From NCBI GenBank assembly GCA_025350285.1, contig JANXYE010000524.1:1-12588 (forward strand): 12,588 nt of DNA. The letters are read 5' to 3'. Below, in pieces: positions 6,527-12,588 of this stretch. The stretch is from Chloroflexota bacterium (lineage in GTDB: Bacteria > Chloroflexota > Dehalococcoidia > Tepidiformales > Tepidiformaceae). Each line of letters opens with the position of its first letter. Positions within the stretch are counted from its first letter, which is position 1. The notes under the pieces were generated by a model that saw nothing but the letters and a program-made list of their open reading frames with translations, searched no databases and was not told where the DNA came from. Position numbers and translations under genes: made by a program.

Positions 6527-8890
6527 GTGGACGAACACACCCTGCGCGTCTTGGAGTTCGAAAAGGTGCTCAGCCTGCTCGCGGCGGAGACGGCCTTTAG
6601 CGTTGGCCGCGAACTCGCCCGCGAGGTGCGCCCCGCGACCGAGTATCGCGAAGCGTTGAAGCTCCAGGCGGAGACCGCCGAGATGCGCCTGCTCGACCAT
6701 CTCGGGATCGACGTGCCGTTCGCGGGGGCGAAGGACATCCGTCCACTCATCCATGCGGGCGCCATCGGCCAGGTGCTGGACCCTCCGGACCTCGTGGACG
6801 CGGCCCAAACCCTGCGCACCGCCTGGCGAGCGAAGCAGGTGATCGAGCGGGTGCGCGCCCGCGTACCTTCGCTCGGTGAGATAGCGGACGGGGTGTCGGA
6901 CTTCCGCCGGTTCAGCGACGCGGTTGATGAAGCGATCACGGCACGGGGCGAGGTCGCGGATAGCGCCAGCCCGGAGCTCGGGACGACGCGGAGGGAGTTG
7001 CGGATCGCCCAGGACCGGCTCGAACAGCGTGCCCAATCGGCACTGGCGGAGGCGATCCGGCGCGGAATCGCCCAGGAAGGCCTGCTGACGGAGCGCAACG
7101 GGCGCAAGGTTATCCCCATAAAGGCGGACCACAAGGGCTCGCTCGCGGGCATCGTGCACGACGTTTCGTCGAGCGGCGCGACGGTGTTCATTGAGCCGAT
7201 GGCCGTGGTCGAGGCCGGCAACCAGGTGCGCGAACTCCAGCTCGCCGAGGGGCGCGAAGTTCGCAAGGTCCTTCAGCGGCTGACTGGGCTGCTCGGCGGA
7301 CGCGAAGATGAAGCGCAGTGGAGCGTGCTCGCCCTCGGCCGGCTGGACCTGCTCCACGCGAAGTCGCGCCTGGCCCGGAAATTGAAGGCGGACCTGCCCC
7401 CGCCGGGCGACGGGTCGAGCTGGCTGAAGGATTCGGGCGCGACGGTGATCAAGCGCGGGCGCCACCCACTTCTGCGCGGCGAGGTCGTGCCTACGGACTT
7501 CGCCGTGGGCGGCGGCTACGCCGGCGTGCTGATTACGGGTCCGAACACGGGCGGGAAGACGGTCGCGCTGAAGACCTTCGGGCTGCTCACGCTGATGGCC
7601 CAGGCCGGGCTGCCGGTACCCTGCGACGACGGCAGCCAGATGGTTGTCTACCCGCGCATCTTCGCTGATATTGGCGACGAGCAGAGCATCGAGCAGTCGC
7701 TCTCCACGTTCTCTTCGCACATGCGAAACGTGCGGGGCATCCTCGAACGGGCCGAGCCGGGGACGCTCGTGCTGCTCGATGAACTCGGCGCCGGCACAGA
7801 CCCAACGGAGGGAGCGGCGCTCGCCCGGGCAATCCTCGAAGGGTTGCTCGAACGCGGCTGCACCCTCGTCGCGACCACGCACCACGGCGAATTGAAGGCG
7901 TTCGCGCACAACGACCCGCGGCTGCGCAACGCCAACGTTGAGTTCGATGTCGAGACCCTGAGCCCGACCTACCACCTGACGATCGGGCTTCCGGGGCAAT
8001 CCAACGCAATCGCCATCGCCCGGCGGCTCGGCCTGGATGAGGGGGTGCTGGAGCGAGCGCAGGAGCAGCTTTCGCCCGAGCACTTCGAGATGGAGCAACT
8101 CCTCGCCGAGATCCGGGAGGAACGGGTGGCGGCGGCGGAAGCGAGGCGCCGTGCGGAGGTGGCGCGCAAGGAGAGCGAGGAGCTGCGCCTGGCGCTCGCC
8201 GTGCGACGGGACCGGATAGAGCAGGAGCGCGCCGCGATCTTCGAACAGGCGCACCGGGAGGCCGAAGACGAGGTTGCGGGCGTGCGCCGCGAACTGGACG
8301 GCCTGAAGCGCAAGTCGGGCCGTCTGGCCTCCGACACCCAGTCCGCCGCCGACACGTTGAAGGAAATGGACGCGAGCCTCGCCCGTTTAGGTGCGAAGGC
8401 GAAGCCGGCGCGGCGCGATGCACCGCTGCCCATCACGGTCCGCGAACTGGAGCCGGGCGACACGGTCCACGTGCGCGACATCCCCCAGTCGGGTGAGGCG
8501 CTCAGCGGGATCGGTGAGGATGGCCGCGTGGAGGTGCAGTTCGGCGGGTTGCGGATGAAGGTCTCCGTCGACCGGATCGACCGCGTGGAAACGAAGCAGC
8601 CGGAGGCTCGGGTGGCGCTGCCCGTCCCGGCCGCGCGGCCGTTCGTGCCGGTCGAGCTGGACCTGCGCGGCCAGCGCGCGGAGGAGGCGCTGAACGTGTT
8701 CGACCGCTACATCGACGACGCCTTCCAGGCCGGGCTGCCGTTCGTGCGCATTATCCACGGGAAGGGGACCGGCGCGCTGCGAGCGGCCATCCGCGAGGCC
8801 CTGACCGGCCACCCGCTCGTGCGAAAGTTCGAATCGGGGGAGGCCAACCAGGGCGGCGAGGGCGTCACGGTAGCCGTCCTCGCGGGCTGA
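6527..8890 (+). CDS. mutS2: MutS2 ATPase/endonuclease with Smr domain
   Basis: This 787-residue protein has the usual MutS2 length and order: N-terminal core and lever helices, a MutS-type ATPase with Walker A GPNTGGKT (338-345), STFSSHM and Walker B/signature DELGAGTDPTEG (418-429). A long charged coiled coil follows at about 510-625, then a KOW-like stretch (LEPGDTVHVRDIPQSGE). The C-terminal Smr nuclease domain has DLRG (712-715) and HGKGTG (744-749). The mismatch-recognition domain of MutS is absent, as expected. In the family, MutS2 suppresses homologous recombination in some species and splits collided ribosomes in Bacillus; which role applies here cannot be told. The GTG start gives the typical N-terminus (MDEHTLRVLEFEKVLSLL); the only nearby signal is the -10-like element. 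rarA follows on the same strand after 159 bases. Confidence 0.96.
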   Translation: MDEHTLRVLEFEKVLSLLAAETAFSVGRELAREVRPATEYREALKLQAETAEMRLLDHLGIDVPFAGAKDIRPLIHAGAIGQVLDPPDLVDAAQTLRTAWRAKQVIERVRARVPSLGEIADGVSDFRRFSDAVDEAITARGEVADSASPELGTTRRELRIAQDRLEQRAQSALAEAIRRGIAQEGLLTERNGRKVIPIKADHKGSLAGIVHDVSSSGATVFIEPMAVVEAGNQVRELQLAEGREVRKVLQRLTGLLGGREDEAQWSVLALGRLDLLHAKSRLARKLKADLPPPGDGSSWLKDSGATVIKRGRHPLLRGEVVPTDFAVGGGYAGVLITGPNTGGKTVALKTFGLLTLMAQAGLPVPCDDGSQMVVYPRIFADIGDEQSIEQSLSTFSSHMRNVRGILERAEPGTLVLLDELGAGTDPTEGAALARAILEGLLERGCTLVATTHHGELKAFAHNDPRLRNANVEFDVETLSPTYHLTIGLPGQSNAIAIARRLGLDEGVLERAQEQLSPEHFEMEQLLAEIREERVAAAEARRRAEVARKESEELRLALAVRRDRIEQERAAIFEQAHREAEDEVAGVRRELDGLKRKSGRLASDTQSAADTLKEMDASLARLGAKAKPARRDAPLPITVRELEPGDTVHVRDIPQSGEALSGIGEDGRVEVQFGGLRMKVSVDRIDRVETKQPEARVALPVPAARPFVPVELDLRGQRAEEALNVFDRYIDDAFQAGLPFVRIIHGKGTGALRAAIREALTGHPLVRKFESGEANQGGEGVTVAVLAG

Positions 8891-8980
8891 AGGGAACAAG
8901 GCATGTCCTCAGAGGGCAATCGGCGGGAAGTCTGGGGAGCCGTTGGACTGGTCGTGGCGCCCACCCTCGCCGCCCCGGAC

Positions 8981-9045
8981 CTGGGACTTGGGACTCCCCG
9001 CCCACTATGCTGAATCCGGGCACTCGGAACTCAGAACTCGGAACT
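8981..9045 (+). repeat. Two heptamer tandem tracts upstream of rarA
   Basis: The first tract has two units, CTGGGAC and TTGGGAC (8981-8994). The second has three units, ACTCGGA, ACTCAGA and ACTCGGA, plus ACT (9022-9045), ending 4 bases before the rarA ATG. Both are 7-base periods with a GGAC/GGAAC theme, so they may share an origin. A TATGCT hexamer between them (9006-9011) could be the rarA -10 element; the second tract would then lie in the 5' leader. Heptameric repeats of this kind occur in intergenic regions of some bacteria, but no function can be read from the sequence. Confidence 0.6.
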
Positions 9046-9049
9046 TCGT

Positions 9050-10417
9050 ATGCAACCTTCGATGGATTTCGGTGAGGAGGCGGTCCCAGCGGATGCGCCC
9101 CTGGCGGCGAGGATGCGCCCGCGCACGCTCGACGAGTTCACCGGACAGGACGCGGCCATCGGCCCGGGCTCGATGCTGCGCAACGCGGTCGAACAGGGGC
9201 GGCTGCCGTCGATCATCCTCTGGGGGCCGCCCGGCTGCGGGAAGACGACCCTTGCGCGCATCGTGGCGAAGGGTGTGCGGGCGAACTTCATCCAGCTTTC
9301 GGCCGTCTCCTCGGGCGTCGCGGAGTTGAGGAAAGTCGTCGCGGAGGCGGGCGCGCGGCGGCAAGCGGGGCAGCGGACCGTGCTCTTCATCGACGAGATC
9401 CACCGCTTCAACAAGGCGCAACAGGACGTGATCCTGCCGTACGCGGAGGACGGCACGGTTACGCTTATCGGAGCGACGACGGAGAACCCCTCGTTCGAGG
9501 TGGTTGCGCCGCTGCTCAGCCGGGTACGGGTAATTCGGCTGCTGGGCCTCGGGCCGGAGGATCTGAGCGAGATCGTGGACGGGGCGCTGGCGGATGGCGA
9601 ACGCGGGCTGGGCGGCCAGGGCCTCTCGCTCGATGAGGCGGGACGGCGCTTGCTGGTGGAGGGGGCGAACGGCGATGGGCGGGCGGCACTGACGGCCCTG
9701 GAGATCGCGGCTCAGCTCGCGCGTGGGCTGGGCCAGCTGGTTATTGGCGGCGAGCAGGTGACGGGCGCGCTCGCGGACCGCCGGCCGTACTACGACAAAC
9801 AGGCGGACTTCCACTACGACACCGTCTCGGCGTTCATCAAGACCTTGCGCGGCTCCGACCCGGATGCCGCGCTCTACTGGCTGGCGAGGATGATCGAATC
9901 CGGTGAGGACGCGCTCTTCATTGTGCGGCGGATGGTGTTGCTGGCGGCCGAAGACGTTGGCCTGGCAGACCCGCGGGCGCTCCAGTTGGCCGTCGCCTGT
10001 CAGCAGGCGGTGCACTTCGTGGGGATGCCGGAAGGCTGGCTGCCGATGGCGGAGTGCGCCGTCTACCTGGCACTGGCGCCGAAGAGCAACAGCGTCTATC
10101 TGGCCTACCAGAAGGCCCGCGAGGACGCCTTGCGGACGGCCCATCTGCCAGTGCCGATGCACCTGCGCAACGCGGCCACGGGCATGATGAAGCAGTTCGG
10201 GTACGGCGACGGGTACCGGTATGCCCACGATGAGGGCGGCCACTTCGCGCGCGGGGCCACGTACTTGCCCGAAGGAGTCGGCCAGCCAGAGTATTACCAG
10301 CCCGGGTCGATTGGCTTCGAAGCGACGGCGTACGAACGCCTGCGTCAGCTCCGAAAGCCGCCGGGACCGCCGGAGAGCTCCGAGCACCAACCCAGGGGTG
10401 GGCCGCCACAACCATGA
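9050..10417 (+). CDS. rarA: RarA (MgsA/WRNIP1 family) replication-associated AAA+ ATPase
   Basis: This 455-residue protein begins with the clamp-loader-like sequence LAARMRPRTLDEFTGQ. Walker A is GPPGCGKT (59-66), Walker B VLFIDEIHRF (111-120), sensor 1 GATTENPSFE (141-150), and the arginine-finger segment LLSRVRV follows. The C-terminal half has the RarA hallmarks FHYDTVSAFIKTLRGSDPDAALYWLARM, with GED and AAEDVGLADP beyond, and FGYGDGYRYAHDE near the end. RarA acts at stalled replication forks, binds SSB and tunes recombination. The last 25 residues are Pro-rich and not conserved. No strong Shine-Dalgarno sequence precedes ATG 9050; a second ATG at 9062 would lose only four residues. The stop overlaps the start of the next gene (ATGA), so the two are probably co-translated. 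Confidence 0.96.
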   Translation: MQPSMDFGEEAVPADAPLAARMRPRTLDEFTGQDAAIGPGSMLRNAVEQGRLPSIILWGPPGCGKTTLARIVAKGVRANFIQLSAVSSGVAELRKVVAEAGARRQAGQRTVLFIDEIHRFNKAQQDVILPYAEDGTVTLIGATTENPSFEVVAPLLSRVRVIRLLGLGPEDLSEIVDGALADGERGLGGQGLSLDEAGRRLLVEGANGDGRAALTALEIAAQLARGLGQLVIGGEQVTGALADRRPYYDKQADFHYDTVSAFIKTLRGSDPDAALYWLARMIESGEDALFIVRRMVLLAAEDVGLADPRALQLAVACQQAVHFVGMPEGWLPMAECAVYLALAPKSNSVYLAYQKAREDALRTAHLPVPMHLRNAATGMMKQFGYGDGYRYAHDEGGHFARGATYLPEGVGQPEYYQPGSIGFEATAYERLRQLRKPPGPPESSEHQPRGGPPQP

Positions 10418-10749
10418 AGATAGAGTTTGCGTATTCGAAATCGACCGGCCGGGGAAGGGACGCCGAAGAAGCGCTGCGCCAGGCGTTAGAGGCTACCGAA
10501 GTGCAGGCCGAAGTGGTCTACGTGGAGGTCACGGACAGCGAGGACGCGAAGAGCAAGAAGTTCCTCGGTTCGCCCAGCATCCGGGTGGACGGGATCGACG
10601 TGGAGTACGGCGACCGCGAGCCGGACGAGTACCAGGCCGGGACGCGCTACTACAACACGCCCCAGGGCTGGAAACCGTTCCCCCACGCCCGGCTTATCGC
10701 GAACACAATCCTGGAAGCCATGCACCGCGAAGACGCCAGGAAAGGCTGA
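10414..10749 (+). CDS. Small thioredoxin-fold-like protein without cysteines
   Basis: This 111-residue protein starts with a beta strand (MKIEFAYS), then an amphipathic helix (DAEEALRQALEAT), a second strand (EVVYVEVT) and KKFLGSPSIRVDGIDVE (48-64). That is the layout of small thioredoxin-like proteins whose relatives carry a CPxC-type motif after strand one and a cis-proline in 'GSPTI.V.G'. Pro54 fits the cis-proline, but the redox site is replaced by SKSTGRGRD (8-16) and there is no cysteine anywhere in the protein. It therefore cannot be a thiol oxidoreductase; a binding or scaffold role is possible. The ATG overlaps the rarA stop (ATGA), so it is likely translated by coupling and may work with RarA. 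The fold assignment rests on pattern only. Confidence 0.72.
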   Translation: MKIEFAYSKSTGRGRDAEEALRQALEATEVQAEVVYVEVTDSEDAKSKKFLGSPSIRVDGIDVEYGDREPDEYQAGTRYYNTPQGWKPFPHARLIANTILEAMHREDARKG

Positions 10750-10821
10750 GCCAGAGGGATACCAGGGTGTGCCGCACGAGCGTATCGTTACCGGCGGCGG
10801 AACTCGCCCCGGAGGTTCACG

Positions 10822-11383
10822 ATGTCCACGAACGTAGCTCCCACCCGCGCCAGCGCCCCGGCAGGGGTAAGCCATCTCGTGCTGAACGTTCGGGACATAG
10901 AGGCGTCGCACCGGTTCTGGACCGAGATCATGGGCTTCGAGCAACCGGCCGCGATGCGCCCGAGAGCGGGCTCACGATGCGATTCTACCGGGGCGGCTCG
11001 GCGGGCCACCACCACGACTGTCGCGCTGGCGCAGGTGCGCAACCCGGCCGAGGCGGGCGAGGCCGGGAAGTGGTCGATGGCGGGGAGTGGGCCGGGCCTA
11101 AACCATGTTGCGATCGCCTACCCGGACCGGGATTCGTGGCTCCAACAGGTGGCCCATTTGCAGGCGAACGGCGTGACCTTCCTGATGCGCGGGGAGCACG
11201 GGATGTCGCACAGCGTCTACATCGCGGACCCGGACGGGCATGGGATCGAAGTGCTCTATGACCTGCCGGAAGAGGTATGGGAAGGCGACCTGAACGCCGC
11301 GTTCAACTACTTCAAGCCGCTCCCGCGCGACGGCGCTGGTAGACGACACGGACTACCGGGTGTTCGCGCCGGCCCAGGGGTAG
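10822..11383 (+). pseudogene. VOC/catechol 2,3-dioxygenase-like gene with three frame disruptions
   Basis: Read across frames, this is a protein of about 187 residues in the vicinal oxygen chelate (glyoxalase/extradiol dioxygenase) family. Recognisable parts are HLVLNVRDIEASHRFWTEI, the GHHHD...ALAQ strand, LNHVAIAYPDRDSW and DPDGHGIEVLYD. Metal-ligand candidates are His18, a His of the LNHVAI strand and the Glu of GIEVLYD. The frame changes near 10961 (one base missing), returns at 11019 (one extra base, or two missing) and changes again near 11331-11335. In the corrected frames residues ESGLTMRFYRGG...HHHD reappear at 10962-11018, and the end reads LVDDTDYRVFAPAQG to a TAG at 11381-11383. 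GGAGG at 10811-10815 is a good Shine-Dalgarno sequence for ATG 10822. As written the frame runs on into the next gene, but that 315-codon product would have a scrambled middle. It is either a decayed gene or an error-rich stretch of sequence. Confidence 0.78.
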
Positions 11384-11391
11384 GCAGCGCT

Positions 11392-11397
11392 TATACT
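11392..11397 (+). promoter_or_regulatory. Candidate -10 element of the SnoaL-like gene, leaderless layout
   Basis: TATACT ends 6 bases before ATG 11404, and there is no Shine-Dalgarno sequence. Transcription would start at or beside the ATG. It lies directly after the restored stop of the VOC gene (11381-11383), which supports a separate gene rather than a fusion. No clear -35 was found. Confidence 0.5.
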
Positions 11398-11403
11398 GGG
11401 CGG

Positions 11404-11769
11404 ATGTCCGAAACCGACGACCTCATCGCGGCCAACCAGCGCCTCTACGCGGCCTTCACGAACCGCGACCTGGAGGCCATGGAGGCGCTCTGGGCGAATC
11501 GCTTGCCGGTTGGCTGCATCCACCCCGGATGGATGCCGTTGACCGCGCGGGAAGCCGTGCTTGCGAGCTGGCGTTCAATCCTCGCGAACCCGGACCAGCC
11601 GCGGGTGGTCGCTGGCGGGGCGGTCGTGCACATGCTGGGCGAAACGGCGGTGGTCTACTGCCGGGAACTCGTGTCCGGGTCTCCGCTCATCGCGACGAAC
11701 GTGTTCGCGCGGGAGGATGGCGAATGGAAGCTGGTGCATCACCAATCGGGGCCAGTGGCGCAGGCATGA
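11404..11769 (+). CDS. SnoaL/DUF4440-like NTF2-fold protein
   Basis: This 121-residue protein has the NTF2-like pattern. It opens with an N-terminal helix (DLIAANQRLYAAFTNRDLEAMEALWA), then CIHPGWMPLTAREAVLASWRSIL, in which the helix loads against the cone. The curved beta sheet follows (VVAGGAVVHMLGETAVVYCREL, then ATNVFAREDGEWKLVHHQSGPV). These small cavity proteins include ketosteroid-isomerase-like enzymes and many of unknown function; the closest general match is the SnoaL_3/DUF4440 group. No catalytic set is obvious, though H40 and the HH pair at 112-113 face the expected pocket region. The start ATG 11404 gives a family-typical N-terminus and has its own -10 element. Although in frame with the upstream VOC gene, it should be annotated separately. 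It converges with the histidine phosphatase after 43 bases; no terminator hairpin is evident. Confidence 0.85.
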   Translation: MSETDDLIAANQRLYAAFTNRDLEAMEALWANRLPVGCIHPGWMPLTAREAVLASWRSILANPDQPRVVAGGAVVHMLGETAVVYCRELVSGSPLIATNVFAREDGEWKLVHHQSGPVAQA

Positions 11770-11812
11770 GCGGACGGGAGACGATGGGCGAGGCAGGCGA
11801 CGGGGCACTTGC

Positions 11813-12436
11813 TCAGCCGCGATCGACAGCGGTCACCAGGCCGTCGAGGTGGCAGGTGTCGTTTTGGCGGAGGAGGACGCGGCGGCCCTGGCGGTCGAGC
11901 CCGATTTCGGTGATGCCGCAGTTGGCGGCTTCGAAAGCGCCGCGGCGGGACGGTTCGAGGCCGAGGACGCTGTAGCAGATCGCTCCAACGACTCCGCCGT
12001 GGGCGACCGCGACGATGGTCTCGTCGGTCGCGGAGTAGCGGTCCAGGAATGCGTTGACGCGGGCGTGGAACGTAGATCGGCCTTCCTCGCCTGGGAACAC
12101 CGGGCGCAGCCCCTTCTGCCAGGAGGCGACCACTTCCGGGAACTTCTCGCGAATCTGGGCGCCTGTCAGCCCGCTGGCCGCGCCCATGTCGTACTCCATG
12201 AGGTCCGGCTCGTGCTCGATCACAAGTCCGAGGGGCGCCGCGATATACGAGGCGGTCTGGAGCGCTCGAAGGAGGGGGCTGCTGATGAGGCGGTCTGCCT
12301 TGAAGCTGGCAAGGCGTTCGGCGGTGGCTTGGGCCTGGATGCGGCCGAGGTCCGTCAGCCCGAAATCGAGCCGGCCCTGGACGAATCCGGCGGCGTTGCC
12401 TTCCGATTCGCCGTGTCGGATGAGGATGAGGCGCAT
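11813..12436 (-). CDS. Histidine phosphatase (phosphoglycerate mutase-like branch)
   Basis: This 207-residue protein carries the histidine phosphatase signature RHGESEGN (7-14), with the nucleophile His8. It also has SSPLLRALQTA (52-62) with Arg57, Glu81 in the LMEYDMGAASGLT segment as the likely acid, and the second catalytic His146 in VAHGG. The loop FVQGRLDFGLTDLGRIQA is typical of GpmB/CobC-like members. Such enzymes hydrolyse small phosphate esters through a phosphohistidine. The substrate (sugar phosphate, nucleotide or alpha-ribazole phosphate) cannot be decided, and no cobalamin genes are nearby. The start MRLILIRHGE was chosen because the motif normally lies at the extreme N-terminus; the 36 upstream codons are Pro/Ala-rich and unlike the family. 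The 152 bases beyond it, up to the window end, show no gene. Confidence 0.93.
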   Translation of the reverse strand: MRLILIRHGESEGNAAGFVQGRLDFGLTDLGRIQAQATAERLASFKADRLISSPLLRALQTASYIAAPLGLVIEHEPDLMEYDMGAASGLTGAQIREKFPEVVASWQKGLRPVFPGEEGRSTFHARVNAFLDRYSATDETIVAVAHGGVVGAICYSVLGLEPSRRGAFEAANCGITEIGLDRQGRRVLLRQNDTCHLDGLVTAVDRG

Positions 12437-12444
12437 AGGAGCCC

Positions 12445-12450
12445 ATGCTA
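12445..12450 (-). promoter_or_regulatory. Possible -10 element of the histidine phosphatase gene
   Basis: TAGCAT on the - strand ends 8 bases before the ATG at 12436, and no Shine-Dalgarno sequence is present. The match is weak and there is no good -35. It is listed because the spacing resembles that at pcrA, mutS2 and the SnoaL-like gene. Confidence 0.28.
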
Positions 12451-12588
12451 GGAGTGCGGCCGGGAATGGGCCATTTTGGCGAAGCGGTGCTGTGATGAGC
12501 GGGTGGGGCGGAGCCGGGGCCGATGAGCGGTGCACGAGTCCCACGAGCGGCCAGGGCGGGGTTGGCGGGAGCGGTGAGACGATACAGA

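Noticed and set aside
6251..8254. Long - strand open frame of 667 codons
   Set aside because: It lies antisense to mutS2 and the zinc-ribbon gene; the composition is typical of an antisense shadow and no motif is present.
9005..10411. Long - strand open frame of 468 codons
   Set aside because: It is antisense to the clearly recognisable rarA and has no plausible domain.
10221..11261. 346-codon + strand open frame over the end of rarA and the VOC gene
   Set aside because: It is out of frame with both genes. Only the short stretch at 10962-11018 carries real VOC sequence, explained by the frame disruptions.
11770..11812. Rho-independent terminator between the convergent genes
   Set aside because: No GC-rich hairpin followed by a T run is visible on either strand.

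Overview
The window is a high-GC bacterial chromosome segment. It is mostly housekeeping and DNA-maintenance genes, with an accessory end on the left. The gene content (MutS2 with a Smr domain, PcrA with a C-terminal Tudor-like tail, RarA, a catechol-dioxygenase-like VOC protein, an Rhs protein) and the frequent GTG starts with a -10-like hexamer directly upstream would fit a Chloroflexota-like lineage. No marker gene proves this, and the taxonomic guess is weak.

Left end (1-1703): the 3' part of a large Rhs/YD-repeat protein enters from outside the window on the + strand. It ends in an Rhs core domain followed by a lower-GC variable tip of about 157 residues. Behind it, on the - strand, lies a short piece that looks like the C-terminus of an enoyl-CoA hydratase, cut at both ends.

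Minus-strand cluster (1704-5564): transcription probably runs from pcrA/uvrD (helicase) into an mscS-type mechanosensitive channel gene whose start overlaps the pcrA stop, then to a YfcE-like metallophosphoesterase. The mscS gene is broken by a frameshift in its pore-helix region. Four deleted bases would account for it.

Divergent intergenic region (5565-5849): it carries a -10-like element for each direction, a short hexamer tandem repeat and a small inverted repeat.

Plus-strand cluster (5850-11769): a two-TM zinc-ribbon protein; mutS2; rarA; a cysteine-free thioredoxin-fold-like protein coupled to rarA by an ATGA overlap; a VOC (glyoxalase/extradiol dioxygenase-like) gene with three frame disruptions; and a small SnoaL/NTF2-like protein. 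The VOC and SnoaL genes look like one 315-codon open frame, but that fusion is an artefact of the frame disruptions.

Right end (11770-12588): a convergent histidine phosphatase on the - strand, then about 150 bases in which I see no gene.

Three genome-maintenance proteins (PcrA, MutS2, RarA) lie within 7 kb, but nothing shows that they form one system. I see no CRISPR array, tRNA, rRNA, insertion sequence or clear defence system. The most useful points are the false gene fusion, the two broken genes, the unrecognised Rhs tip, the cysteine-free partner of RarA, and a recurrent start-site layout that suggests leaderless mRNAs.
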